The notes: generated by a model not told the origin, from the letters alone. 53,306 nt of DNA from Desulfomicrobium macestii (GCF_014873765.1 NZ_JADBGG010000033.1:1-53306), one strand, 5' to 3'. Shown: positions 42,615 through 51,831, counted from the stretch's first letter. A program made the numbers and translations.

Positions 42615-44696
42615 CTAGTTATCCTTGTTTGCAGGCAAAAGGCCTTCCTGGAGCAGGAGGGCCCTTGGGTCGGGTTCGCGACCGCGAAAGAGACGAAAGA
42701 TGTCCATGGGGTGGCGGCTGCCGCCCAGAGCCAGGATCGTGTTCCTGAAGCGTCGGCCCAGATCTCCGCTACGGACCGGATCAGGACCGGCGTCCGCGAA
42801 TACGCCGAAAGCGTCGGCGCTCAGGACCTCGGCCCACTTGTAGCTGTAATATCCGGCCGCGTAACCGCCGGCAAAGATGTGCGAGAAGGAGCACAGGAAA
42901 CGGTCTTCCGGCAGCGGCGGCAGGGGCAGGATCTCACGGGCGATGCGCTGGGCGGTCTCCGTGGGATCGAGCTGGTCCGGATCGGCCGTGTGCAGGGCGA
43001 GGTCCGTCAGGGCAAAGGAGACCTGGCGCAGGGCATTGGAACCGGCGCGGAAGGTGCGGGTCTCAAGGAGCTTGTCCAGAAGCTCGGCGGCCATGGGCTC
43101 GCCTGTCCGGTAGTGGCGGGCCAGCTTGGTCAGGGTGGGGAGGTGATAGCACCAGTTTTCCATGAACTGGCTCGGCAGTTCCACGGCGTCCCACTCGATA
43201 TTGGAGATTCCGGCCACGAAGCCATGCTCCACCGTGGTCAGCATGTGCTGGAGGGCGTGGCCGAACTCGTGGAAGAGCGTGGTCACTTCCTGAAAGCTCA
43301 TCAGCGATGGCGCGTCGTCCAAGGCCGGACGCTGGTTGCAGTTCACGTAGGCGACGGGCAGGCGCACGGCATGACCGCGAGGCGCGCAGACGGTGCTGCG
43401 CCCATGAAGTTCGTCCATCCACGCGCCGCCGCGTTTTTCCTCGGGGCGGGCGTAAGGGTCCAGATAAAAGCCCGCGATCTCCCGGCCGTCGCTGTCCTTG
43501 ACCCGGTAATAGGTCACGTCCGCATGCCAGGTCGGCACTTCGTCACCGCTTTCGATCCTGACCCCGAAGAGGCTCTCGATCAGCTCGAAGAGCCCCTGCA
43601 GGATGGCCGGCAGCGGGAAATAGGGCCGGATCAGCTCGTCGCGCAGGCCGAAGCGCCGCTCCTTGAGCCTTTCGGCCCAGTACATGACGTCCCATGGCTG
43701 AATATCCTCGGATTGCCCGTTTGAGCGGGCCAGATCGCCAAGATCGATGAGGTCGTTCAGGGCCGGGTCCGTGGCCGCATCCTGGATCGTGCGCAGCAGG
43801 GTTTCGATGCTGGCCACGCCCGGAGCCATCTTGCGCTCAAGGCTCACTTCCGCGAAATTTTCAAAGCCGAGCAGCGCAGCCAGCTCGGCGCGCAGCTTCA
43901 ATATGCGCCGGATATGGGGCAGGTTGTCGGTGTCCCCGCTGGCCGCGCGGGTGATGTACGCCCGGTAGACCTCCTCGCGCAGATCGCGTCTGGCGGCGTG
44001 CTGCATGAAGGACAGGAACGAAGGCAGATCAAGGGTGATGCACCAGGGGCCGTTTTCCGCCGTGGCCTCGGCCTGTCCGCGTGCCCGGGCCATGTTCGCG
44101 GCCAGGCGCAGGGAGTCTTCGGGGAGCCCGGCAACCTCTTCCTTTTGCGTCAGGGTCAGGGAATAGGCCTGGGTGGCGTCAAGGACGTTGTTGGTGAAGC
44201 GGGTCGACAGTTCGGCCAGCTCCTGGCTTATGGCATTGAAGCGCTCGCGGTCATCGGGGGCGAGCCCCACGCCCTGCAGGATCGCGTCGCGGACCAGGAG
44301 GCTGATGGTGCGCTGCAGGGCCTGGCTGAATGTCGGGAAATCCGGGCTCTCGCGCAGGGCGAGAAGCGCGTCATGGATGGGACGGCTCTGACCCAGGCGG
44401 TTGTGGAATTCCACGACCAGGGGCTGAGTCTGCGCATAGGCCTCGCGCATCTCGGGGGAGTTCCTGACGTTGTGCAGGTGTGTGGCCACGCCCCATGCGC
44501 GCGCGACCCTGTCGGTCAGACGCTCCAGGGGGGTGAGCAGCCCGTGCCAGGTTCGGGGCGCGCTTTGTTCAAGGGTTTCAAGTTCGGCGCTACTTCTGGC
44601 TATGACTTCCTGCATGGCCGGCACGACATGATCGGCGGTGATGGAGGGGAAATTGGGGAAAAGCTCCCAGTTGAGCAGGGGATTTGGCTCGTGCAT
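42615..44696 (-). CDS. prlC: Oligopeptidase A (M3 metallopeptidase)
   Basis: A 693-residue zinc peptidase of family M3. HEFGH near residue 470 supplies the zinc ligands and catalytic Glu, with FAGGYAAGYYSYKWAEV and the substrate-binding GSRHPMDIFRLFRGREPDP at the C-terminus. A GRSTVCAPRGHAVRLPVAYV segment is typical of OpdA. It degrades peptides in the cytoplasm, including signal-peptide remnants. The start at 44696 is chosen because AAGGA lies five bases upstream; ATG 44711 is also in frame. Operon with ylqF. Confidence 0.93.
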   Translation of the reverse strand: MHEPNPLLNWELFPNFPSITADHVVPAMQEVIARSSAELETLEQSAPRTWHGLLTPLERLTDRVARAWGVATHLHNVRNSPEMREAYAQTQPLVVEFHNRLGQSRPIHDALLALRESPDFPTFSQALQRTISLLVRDAILQGVGLAPDDRERFNAISQELAELSTRFTNNVLDATQAYSLTLTQKEEVAGLPEDSLRLAANMARARGQAEATAENGPWCITLDLPSFLSFMQHAARRDLREEVYRAYITRAASGDTDNLPHIRRILKLRAELAALLGFENFAEVSLERKMAPGVASIETLLRTIQDAATDPALNDLIDLGDLARSNGQSEDIQPWDVMYWAERLKERRFGLRDELIRPYFPLPAILQGLFELIESLFGVRIESGDEVPTWHADVTYYRVKDSDGREIAGFYLDPYARPEEKRGGAWMDELHGRSTVCAPRGHAVRLPVAYVNCNQRPALDDAPSLMSFQEVTTLFHEFGHALQHMLTTVEHGFVAGISNIEWDAVELPSQFMENWCYHLPTLTKLARHYRTGEPMAAELLDKLLETRTFRAGSNALRQVSFALTDLALHTADPDQLDPTETAQRIAREILPLPPLPEDRFLCSFSHIFAGGYAAGYYSYKWAEVLSADAFGVFADAGPDPVRSGDLGRRFRNTILALGGSRHPMDIFRLFRGREPDPRALLLQEGLLPANKDN

Positions 44697-44953
44697 GGCA
44701 GTCCTTGGCATGGATCGTTACTAATGATGGCTTTGGGTGATGGCCTTGGGTGTATAAAAAACGGGAGGAGCGGACAAGGAGGGAAGCCTCCCCGGGGTTC
44801 GCTACGGTCTTGAGATGAGAAAGCACGGTTGCATGGGCCGGTGCCGTGCGCGAAAAACATCGCGGCGAGACGCAAGCACAGCCCGAAATTCAAGGCGCGG
44901 AAAGGCCTTGTGAGACGGGCGTTACGCGAAGGCCGCGATGCTGCTCCGGCGGA

Positions 44954-45616
44954 CTAGTTCTGGGCGTTGAGCTCGGTCTGCACCTGCTGGATCAGCTCCT
45001 TGGCCTTCATCAGCTTTTCCTGCTGTTCCGGCGACTGCAGCTGCGTGGACATGTAGGATGTCTTTTGCGTCATCTCCTGCAGGATCGAGCTCATGAGCGC
45101 CGCTCGCGTCTTGGAGGGCAATGTCTCAAGCTCCGCGACCTTGGATTCCATGGTTCCGACCTTGGTGTCCAGGCTGGATACGGTGGTCTTGATCACGGCG
45201 AGGTCCTGGACCTGCATGGTCAGCTGCTTGATGTTCTGATTGAGGTTGAAATAGAAGCCAAGCAGCAGGATCACCGCCGCAAGAGAGGCGAAAAGCGCGA
45301 TCTTGCTCATGTCGCGGCGCGGGGGCTGAGCCGAGGGGATGGCCTCGGGGGCGGCGCTATCGGTTTCGGGAGCCGGGGCGGCTTGGGGGATCTCGACCTT
45401 TGCAGGCGATTCAAGAGCCGCTTCGACCTCGTCGTGGCCGAGGGATTTTTCCCGGGTCAGGCTCTGGGCCAGGTTCGCATAATCCATAAAGGAAATTGCT
45501 TCCGGTTTCTTTTCCTTGACGACTTCGGTCAGCTCGACCTTCTTGGTCTTGCGGGCCGAATCGGTGTCCTTCTTGGTCTTGCGTTCCAGTTGCACGACTT
45601 TCTTGGCGGCGCCCAT
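44954..45616 (-). CDS. Membrane-anchored coiled-coil protein of unknown function
   Basis: A 220-residue protein. The N-terminal 100 residues are charged and low-complexity (Lys-rich KKTKKVELTEVVKEKK, then a Pro/Ala-rich linker). One membrane segment follows (IALFASLAAVILLLGFYFNL), then a coiled coil of about 90 residues. The topology suggests a cytoplasmic tail and a periplasmic coiled coil. No domain is recognised. GGAGG lies five bases before the ATG. The trpS stop is 66 bases upstream on the same strand. Confidence 0.8.
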   Translation of the reverse strand: MGAAKKVVQLERKTKKDTDSARKTKKVELTEVVKEKKPEAISFMDYANLAQSLTREKSLGHDEVEAALESPAKVEIPQAAPAPETDSAAPEAIPSAQPPRRDMSKIALFASLAAVILLLGFYFNLNQNIKQLTMQVQDLAVIKTTVSSLDTKVGTMESKVAELETLPSKTRAALMSSILQEMTQKTSYMSTQLQSPEQQEKLMKAKELIQQVQTELNAQN

Positions 45617-45681
45617 CGTATCCTCCCTCGCTCGAATAAAAAAAACAGTAAACAAAAATCGGTCCGAAGACCAGTCCGTAC

Positions 45682-46695
45682 TTAGGCGCCCAGCGTCTTG
45701 ATCCCAACGGAGGCGCGGATGCGATCCAGGAAGGGGCGGCTGTAGGCGCGGGCCTTTTCAGCGCCTTCCTTCAGCACCTTTTCGATATATTCGGGGTTTT
45801 GCATCAACTCCGCATACTTATCGCGCGGCTCGGCGAGCTGGGCGTTGACGACCTCGAACAGGTCCTGCTTGACGTAGCCCCAGCCGATGCCCGCCGCGAA
45901 ACGGGCGCGCATGTCGGCCACCTGCTCGGGCGTTGCGAAGGCGCGGAACATTTCGAAAAGCGCGCATCCTTCGGTCTCCTTGGGCTCCTCGGGAGCCTGG
46001 GAGTTGGTGGTGATCTTCATGATCAGCTTGCGCAGATTCTTTTCCGGGGCAAAGAGCGGAATGTAATTGTTGTAGCTCTTGCTCATCTTGCGCCCGTCAA
46101 GGCCGGTCAGCACGGCCGTGGACTCGTCCACGCGGGCCTCGGGCAGGACGAAGTGCTCGCCGAAATGATGGTTGAAGCGCTGCGCGATGTCGCGGGTCAT
46201 CTCCAGGTGCTGGGTCTGGTCCTTGCCCACGGGCACGATGTTGGCGTTGAACATGAGGATGTCCGCGGCCATGAGGATGGGGTAGGAGTAGAGCCCCATG
46301 GTGATGCCCTTGTCCGGATCCTGGCTGCCGTTTTCCTCGTTCTCCTGCACCGCGGCCTTGTAGGCGTGGGCCCGGTTCATGAGGCCCTTGGCCGTCATGC
46401 AGGTCAGTATCCAGGTCAGCTCGGGAATTTCGGGGATATCGGACTGGCAGTAGAAGACGCTCTTGTTCGTATCAAGGCCAAGGGCCAGCCAGGTGGCGGC
46501 CACTTCCAGGCGGGACTGATGAATCCGGGCCGGATCGTGGCATTTGATCAGCGAATGAAAATCGGCCAGAAAATAGTAGGAGTTGACGTTTTCATCACGG
46601 CTGGCCTCGATGGCCGGGCGGATGGCGCCGACGTAATTGCCAAGGTGCGGCGTGCCGGAAGTGGTGATTCCGGTCAGGACGGTCATTTTCTTCAT
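45682..46695 (-). CDS. trpS: Tryptophan-tRNA ligase
   Basis: A 337-residue class I aminoacyl-tRNA synthetase. The HIGH-equivalent is TSGTPHLGN near residues 12-20, GKDQTQHLEMTRDIAQRFN is typical of TrpRS, and KMSKS is near residue 203. It charges tRNA-Trp. The ATG lies 10 bases after the stop of the site-2 protease gene, on the same strand; a second ATG is three codons in. Confidence 0.95.
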   Translation of the reverse strand: MKKMTVLTGITTSGTPHLGNYVGAIRPAIEASRDENVNSYYFLADFHSLIKCHDPARIHQSRLEVAATWLALGLDTNKSVFYCQSDIPEIPELTWILTCMTAKGLMNRAHAYKAAVQENEENGSQDPDKGITMGLYSYPILMAADILMFNANIVPVGKDQTQHLEMTRDIAQRFNHHFGEHFVLPEARVDESTAVLTGLDGRKMSKSYNNYIPLFAPEKNLRKLIMKITTNSQAPEEPKETEGCALFEMFRAFATPEQVADMRARFAAGIGWGYVKQDLFEVVNAQLAEPRDKYAELMQNPEYIEKVLKEGAEKARAYSRPFLDRIRASVGIKTLGA

Positions 46696-46704
46696 GCTTG
46701 AAAC

Positions 46705-47355
46705 CTATAGGAGTGGTTTGATGATCATGTTTTGCACAAAGGCCGAGACCGGGGACAGGATCATGCCGAGTCCTCCGGTGAAAGCCAGCAGAAGCAGGAT
46801 GATGAATCCGTAGCGTTCGAGCTGCATGAACCGCGCGGCCATGGGGCCGGGCAGCAGGCAGGCCAGGATCTTGCTGCCGTCAAGCGGGGGAATGGGCAGC
46901 AGGTTGAACGTGCCGAGGATGGCGTTGATGAAGACGCCGGCCACGGCAATGTTGATCATGGGCCGCAGGATGTACGCGGAGTCGGCGGCGCCCGGATTCT
47001 GGGAATAGATGACGAGGATCTTGAGCAGCACGGCGAAGAAGGCCATCACCGCGAAGTTGGCCATGGGCCCGGCCAGGGACACGTACAGGATGCCGCGCCG
47101 GTAATCCTTGTAATAGGCCGGGTTGATGGGCACGGGTTTGGCCCAGCCGATGAGCTGGGTCAGAAGCAGGACCAGGGTGCCCATGGGGTCGAGATGCTTC
47201 AGCGGGTTGAGGGTCAGCCTTCCGGCCAGCTTGGCCGTGGGATCGCCCATGAGGTAGGAAACATACCCGTGCGCGACTTCGTGGCAGGTGATGCCAAGAA
47301 AAAAGGGCAGGGCGATTATGGAAAAGTGATGAAGTGTCTGGCTGATGTCGAACAT
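46705..47355 (-). CDS. Site-2 protease family membrane metalloprotease (M50)
   Basis: A 216-residue integral membrane protein with the zinc motif HEVAH in the first hydrophobic segment and the NLLPIPPLDGSKI motif that brings the third ligand Asp. This is the short M50/S2P class without PDZ domain. It cleaves within membranes; substrate unknown. It lies in a run ubiX, M50, trpS on one strand, a common context for this family. Confidence 0.9.
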   Translation of the reverse strand: MFDISQTLHHFSIIALPFFLGITCHEVAHGYVSYLMGDPTAKLAGRLTLNPLKHLDPMGTLVLLLTQLIGWAKPVPINPAYYKDYRRGILYVSLAGPMANFAVMAFFAVLLKILVIYSQNPGAADSAYILRPMINIAVAGVFINAILGTFNLLPIPPLDGSKILACLLPGPMAARFMQLERYGFIILLLLAFTGGLGMILSPVSAFVQNMIIKPLL

Positions 47356-47396
47356 GGAGCTTCGGCTATCATCAAGCGCCCCGGCGGGCAACTCTT

Positions 47397-47963
47397 TTAG
47401 CTCCAGCGGGTGTAGAGCTCGTGGGGCATGCCGAGCTGTTCGAGGATGCGGCCCACAAACTGGCTGACCAGTTGCTCGATGGATTCCGGGCGATGGTAGA
47501 AGCCGGGGCAGGGCGGCATGATCACGGCCCCGGCCCTGTGGGCGCGGAGCATGTTCTTGAGATGGATCTCGCTCAGTGGCGTTTCGCGCGGCACCAGGAT
47601 AAGGGGACGACGCTCCTTGAGGGTCACGTCGGCGGCGCGATGCAGCAGATTGGTGCCGACCCCGCTTGCGATGGCGGCGAGGCTGGCCATGGAGCACGGA
47701 CAGACGATCATGCCCGCATGCGTCCAGGAACCGCTGGCAGGCGGGGCCGCGATATTGGCGGGGTCATGCAGGAAATGAAAGCTGGATTCGAGTTCGAGCG
47801 GATCGGAGCCGAGTTCGTATCGAAAGACCTGCCGCGCCCCGTCCGAGATGATCCCATGCAGCTCCACCCCAGGAACCTCGCGCAGGGCGCGGGCGAGTAA
47901 CCGGGCATACTCCATGCCGCTGGCCCCGGAAATGGCCAGAATGATGCGTCGCGTAACTGTCAT
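47397..47963 (-). CDS. ubiX: Flavin prenyltransferase UbiX
   Basis: A 188-residue flavoprotein: IILAISGASGMEYARLLARA binds FMN, then VCPCSMASLAAIASGVGTNLLHRAADVTLKE, in which the conserved P-C-S-M and R-A-D are visible, RRPLILVPRETPLSEIHLKNM, and MPPCPGFYHRP. It makes prenylated FMN for UbiD-type decarboxylases. No ubiD is adjacent. GAGGTG precedes the ATG. Confidence 0.93.
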   Translation of the reverse strand: MTVTRRIILAISGASGMEYARLLARALREVPGVELHGIISDGARQVFRYELGSDPLELESSFHFLHDPANIAAPPASGSWTHAGMIVCPCSMASLAAIASGVGTNLLHRAADVTLKERRPLILVPRETPLSEIHLKNMLRAHRAGAVIMPPCPGFYHRPESIEQLVSQFVGRILEQLGMPHELYTRWS

Positions 47964-48058
47964 GAATCACCTCAAAAATTTAAGCTTGGCCCAACCGGCT
48001 ATCTCAGACACGAATGCTTGACAAGCGAGGGACGTCTGCATAGGTAAGCATTCCTCGT

Positions 48059-48135
48059 GCGCAATTAGCTCAGTTGGATAGAGCGTTAGCCTCCGGAGCT
48101 AAAGGCCGCAAGTTCGATTCTTGCATTGCGCACCA
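48059..48135 (+). tRNA. tRNA-Arg (anticodon CCG)
   Basis: A complete cloverleaf of 77 bases with encoded CCA: acceptor GCGCAAT/ATTGCGC, D stem GCTC/GAGC, anticodon stem TTAGC/GCTAA with loop CTCCGGA (anticodon CCG), T stem GCAAG/CTTGC with loop TTCGATT, discriminator A. A terminator follows directly. The sequence beyond is an accessory region, so the 3' end may serve as an integration site. Confidence 0.97.
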
Positions 48136-48143
48136 AAGAAATC

Positions 48144-48179
48144 AAGGGCTTATGAGTAAACCACTCGTAAGCCCTTTTT
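48144..48179 (+). terminator. Terminator of tRNA-Arg
   Basis: AAGGGCTTATGAGT (48144-48157) pairs with ACTCGTAAGCCCTT (48163-48176) with one wobble, loop AAACC, followed by TTT. Confidence 0.88.
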
Positions 48180-48359
48180 CTTTCCCCGCACCATTCCCCG
48201 CACGCAAATCCGCTCCCCGCACGGCTTAGGGAGAATTCGCCTGCTGGCCATTTTTTTTCCGAACGCTTTCCCGAACGCAAATCCGCGCCCCGAATGACAC
48301 AGGGGAAATTCCCTGTAGGCTTTTTTTCGCACCTTTCCCCGCACGCTTCCCCGCACCGC
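48180..48359. repeat. Three GC-rich repeat blocks downstream of tRNA-Arg
   Basis: Blocks near 48184-48223, 48259-48297 and 48330-48357 each contain two or three CCCCGCACGC- or CCCGAACGC-like words. The first two share CCGxACGCAAATCCGC followed by CCCCG. They recur every 70-75 bases. Possible integrase arm sites or protein-binding array. Confidence 0.55.
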
Positions 48360-48470
48360 CGTTGGCTCTGAAATTTGTGGGTGCTCCAACTCCGCTCATT
48401 TTGGGTATGCCGATTTTCATTGGTTTGATCCTGCCAAGCGACAAGATTGTTCAAGGAATGAGGGTAATCC

Positions 48471-48593
48471 TTAAGAGCAACTCCGTAGGTCAGACCGATT
48501 CAGCAGACCTTTAGAGCAACTCAGTAGGTCAAAAGAGCGATTCAATCGACCATTAGAGTAACTCAGTAGGTCAAAAGGTCGCCTGTTATCACC
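48471..48593. repeat. 42-bp tandem repeat, three units
   Basis: Units at 48471-48509 (39 bp), 48510-48551 (42 bp) and 48552-48593 (42 bp) share TTAGAGCAACTCAGTAGGTC followed by a more variable half ending in GACC or CACC. The minus strand reads as a 14-residue repeat (FDLLSxSxGxLNRS), but without gene-like context. Confidence 0.7.
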
Positions 48594-48973
48594 GTCGGAA
48601 TTTTTGCATGTCTGTAAGCGCTCAGACGTTCGCATCTTCCAGGACATGCCTGATCTGCGATAGAAGCAGGCGTCTATACTTTTTGTGCGGCTTTGGTTTG
48701 GGGAGGCTTGGGGAAGGAATTTGTCAACGTGCCGGGTCATGAGTGCCGGTCAAGGAAGGATATCTCAAGGCCAACGTGTCGTTCAGGGGGGTCAGAAGGG
48801 ATCTGGAAATTTTTCTAAGCCAGTATACACGATCCCTCTCTTAAATCGAAATTGTCTGTCCGAATACGGGCATTCCTGTGAAGAGGGTAATTCCAAACCG
48901 GGGCCGTGCTTGGTTCGCTGGACATGGACGGGCAGGGCGTTTACCAAACCCAAAAGCCAAAAAAGGACATACC

Positions 48974-49719
48974 ATGCATCATGACGCCTTCGCCACTCTG
49001 GTCGCCCTGAAGTCCACGCTCGACGACCATCTTCCGCTTGCTCCAGGCCTCTTAAGGAATCTGCGCAAGGACATGGTGCTGAGGTACACATACCATTCCA
49101 ACGCCATCGAGGGGAACGCGCTGACCCTCACAGAGACCAAGGTAGTGCTTGAGGATGGGCTAACCATCGGCGGCAAACTGCTGCGACATCATCTCGAAGC
49201 CGTCAACCATGCCGACGCCATCACCCATCTGGAAAATCTCGCAAAGGAGAATGTCCTGCTCGATGAGAGCGTTCTCAAGGATCTTCATCAGCTTGTCCTG
49301 CGAGGACTCGACAACGAAGCCGGGCGTTATCGCGGCTGCAACGTCATTATCTCTGGCGCAGGGCATACGCCGCCTGATCATCTCCATGTCGGCGAACGCA
49401 TGCAGCGCTTCTTCGACTGGTACCGTGGCGATGCACAGAGCCTTCATCCTGTGGAAAGGGCTGCCAGGGTACATGCCGACCTGGTCATCATTCATCCCTT
49501 TCGGGACGGCAACGGCAGAACTTCCAAGCTCGCCATGAATCTGGAACTCATGCGGGCAGGATTCCGACCGCCATCGTCCCGGTGGAGGATCGGCTCGCGT
49601 ATTTCCAGAATCTGGACAAGGCGGGGAAGGACGCGGGTTACGGTCCATTCGTCCAGCAGCTTGGTCAACTGGTCGAGCAGAGTTTCGAGCCCTATTGGTA
49701 TCTGCTCGGCTTAGCCTAG
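48974..49719 (+). pseudogene. Fic family protein (AMP-transferase), frameshifted near the C-terminus
   Basis: Residues 1-196 read as a Fic protein. The N-terminal inhibitory helix motif SNAIEGN (S42...E46) fits class II Fic proteins, and the active-site motif HPFRDGNGR is at 174-182. The usual second arginine is lysine here (GRTSK). After GGATTC near 49564 one base appears missing: the current frame runs into a nonsense tail to 49714. The next frame continues with family-like AIVPVEDRLAYFQNLDK and ends SFEPYWYLLGLA at 49719. Fic enzymes AMPylate proteins. The active-site motif is intact, but the last 50 residues are lost. AAGGA lies six bases before the ATG. Confidence 0.85.
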
Positions 49720-49740
49720 CCTTTAAACACAACAGCGAAC

Positions 49741-49777
49741 GAAAAGTCCCGGAGTCACAAGCTCCGGGGCTTTTCTT
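49741..49777 (+). terminator. Terminator downstream of the Fic gene
   Basis: A 14-bp stem at 49741-49754 and 49762-49775 (AAAAGTCCCGGAG and its complement with one G-U), loop TCACAAG, followed by TTATTT. The group II intron begins six bases later. Confidence 0.8.
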
Positions 49778-49851
49778 ATTTGTGCGCCCGGCAGGGCGCA
49801 CCCACTTGGAGGTGAAAGTCCTCTGCGCACCCAACAGGGGGAAGCGCTAGC

Positions 49852-50122
49852 GAAGTAATCGGCCCTTCCTTTGCCGCAAATCGTCCCGAAGAAACACATA
49901 GCGCATGGTTTTGGGCTCTGGCATATTGAAGCGTGTCGCCGGAGAAGACCGATTAGGCAATGGTGTTTATTGCCCGCGCGCTAGCGTGGTCCTGGGCTAC
50001 GTCATCGACATTGGTGAATCAGGATGCGGTATTATGCGCATTTTGATATCCCGTTTGAGAGAGTGATTAAGACGACGTTCCCAATCCGGCGGCATAATAA
50101 CTTTCTGGAATGGGAGGACGTT
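49852..50122 (+). ncRNA. Candidate bridge RNA region of the IS110 element
   Basis: IS110 elements with a long left end encode a structured guide (bridge) RNA there. This 271-base stretch is non-coding, contains several complementary segments (for example GCGCGCTAGC and GGTGTTTATTGCCC surroundings), and fits that position. Loops were not resolved by eye. Confidence 0.4.
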
Positions 50123-51466
50123 ATGGCACGCAGCACCCGAGCGTCGAAAAAAACAAGACTAACTCTAACCCATCCTAACGCCGCCGGTATAGATATCGGT
50201 AGTGGTTCGCATTTTTGCGCGGTACCTCCTGACCGAGACGATGATCCCGTGCGCGAGTTCAAGAGCTACACTGTTGATCTTGAACGGCTAGCGTCTTGGC
50301 TTAAGGAGTGTGGCGTCGATATCGTGGCCATGGAATCCACAGGGGTCTATTGGATTCCTTTGTTTGAGCTTTTGGAACGTCGTGGCTTTACCGTGCTGCT
50401 GGTCAATGCGAGACATGTGAAGAATGTTTCCGGGCGCAAAAGCGATGTTCTGGATTGTCAATGGCTCCAACAACTCATGAGCTACGGTTTGCTGCGCGGA
50501 GCTTTTCGTCCTGCTGATGAGGTCTGTGTTCTTCGTGCACTGACTCGGCAACGTGCGATGTTACTTCGTTCACAGGCCAGACACGTGCAGCACATGCAAA
50601 AGGCATTGACCCAGATGAATATTCAACTTGCCAATGTAATTTCAGATATCGTTGGTGAAAGCGGTTTGAAGATTTTACGCGCCATCAATGCCGGAGAGCG
50701 TAACGGACATAAGCTTGCGTTACTCAAGAACTCGCGCATTCAGGCGAGCGTGGATGAAATTGCTAAAAGTTTGCAGGGTAGTTGGCGTGCCGAACATTTG
50801 TTCAGCCTGAAGCAGGCTCTGGATGGATTTGATTTTTGCGGTATTCAACTCGCAGAGTGTGATGCCGAAATCGAAGATCAGCTCCAGCGTCTTCATGCTC
50901 ATGAAGGCGAACCGACCAAGGGCAAAAAGCACAGCCGAAGCCGTAATGCTCCTAAGTTTGACCTGCGCAGTCGACTTTATCAGATGTGTGGAGTGGACCT
51001 GACGCGTATTGACGGTATCGATGTTACGACCGCGTTGGCAGTCATATCCGAGATAGGCGCTGATATTTCTCGTTTTCCCAGCGACAAGCATTTTGCATCA
51101 TGGCTTGGTTTGTGTCCGGGCACTAAAATTACCGGAGGTAAGGTCATGAGCGGCAAAACGAAGAAATGCGCGAATCGAGCTGCGCAAGCCCTGCGCCTTG
51201 CTGCCGCCGCGCTTTGTTCAAGCCAATCTGCTTTGGGAGCATATTTTCGGCGTATGTGTTCACGTATGGACAAGCCCAAGGCTGTCACCGCGGCCGCTCA
51301 CAAGCTTGCCCGGTTGGTATATGCCATGTTGACCAAGGGTGAGGAGTACACCGACAAGGGCCAAGAATATTTTGAAGAACGATATCGTGAACGAGTCCTG
51401 CGCAACCTTTCCCAGCGTGCCAAGCAAATGGGCATGCAGCTCATACCAACAGAACAAATGACTTAG
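50123..51466 (+). CDS. IS110-family transposase
   Basis: A 447-residue protein. The N-terminal RuvC-like DEDD domain has [14 protein letters not shown] (first Asp), AMESTGVYW (Glu) and [13 protein letters not shown] (Asp pair). A coiled-coil middle follows, then a C-terminal Tnp_20 domain with [35 protein letters not shown] carrying the catalytic serine, and [25 protein letters not shown] lies four bases before ATG 50123; the upstream extension to 50024 is not family-like. Intact and full length, so probably active. Confidence 0.93.
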   Translation: MARSTRASKKTRLTLTHPNAAGIDIGSGSHFCAVPPDRDDDPVREFKSYTVDLERLASWLKECGVDIVAMESTGVYWIPLFELLERRGFTVLLVNARHVKNVSGRKSDVLDCQWLQQLMSYGLLRGAFRPADEVCVLRALTRQRAMLLRSQARHVQHMQKALTQMNIQLANVISDIVGESGLKILRAINAGERNGHKLALLKNSRIQASVDEIAKSLQGSWRAEHLFSLKQALDGFDFCGIQLAECDAEIEDQLQRLHAHEGEPTKGKKHSRSRNAPKFDLRSRLYQMCGVDLTRIDGIDVTTALAVISEIGADISRFPSDKHFASWLGLCPGTKITGGKVMSGKTKKCANRAAQALRLAAAALCSSQSALGAYFRRMCSRMDKPKAVTAAAHKLARLVYAMLTKGEEYTDKGQEYFEERYRERVLRNLSQRAKQMGMQLIPTEQMT

Positions 51467-51831
51467 AAAACATGGATGAGTGTTTCTTGAGAGCCGATCG
51501 GCAAGGGTGTCCATCGCGAGGTGGAATCTGAAGGAAGCCGCAGGCAAAACCCTGGCTCGACGAACAGAAACCGCATATGAGGCGGCCGCGCTGGATGAGA
51601 AGGCAAATATCTTCAAAGTCCAATACCTGTACGGAAGGCGCGGACGTAAATGCGGCGGGCATAAGGGGGAAGGTGGGTGTGCATTACCCGGGGAGATCTG
51701 GGCGTTTGCCATGTGCTACCCGCGTCGAGAGGCGCGGGGATGAGCGTCCAGAAGTCAGCAGAGGTCATAGTAGGTCCCTCGACCGGACTGAAGGACCGAA
51801 CATGTAACATGGGGCAGGAGCCGGAATTTCG

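Larger units (their letters stand above)
48136..48973. other. tRNA-proximal region rich in repeats
   Basis: About 840 bases without a convincing gene. It holds the tRNA terminator, three GC-rich repeat blocks (48180-48359), a tandem 42-bp repeat (48471-48593), and the leader of the Fic gene. Minus-strand frames across the repeat blocks are low-complexity translations of the repeats, not recognisable proteins. Confidence 0.6.
49852..51494 (+). mobile_element. IS110-family insertion sequence within the group II intron
   Basis: One transposase gene, a long non-coding left end of about 270 bases and a short right end of about 28 bases. Boundaries are inferred from restoring the intron: left flank ends CTAGC at 49851, right flank begins GCCGATCGG at 51493, suggesting a GC core dinucleotide. 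No terminal inverted repeats are needed in this family. Confidence 0.75.

Noticed and set aside
41733-43724. 663-codon plus-strand open frame opposite ylqF and oligopeptidase
   Set aside because: It is the mirror of two clear genes on the other strand in GC-rich sequence, starts in a terminator, and has no family resemblance.
48086-48454. 122-codon minus-strand frame over the tRNA and repeat blocks
   Set aside because: It reads through a tRNA gene and low-complexity repeats; no start signal.
48471-48593. CRISPR array
   Set aside because: Units are contiguous tandem repeats without unique spacers, and no cas genes are present.
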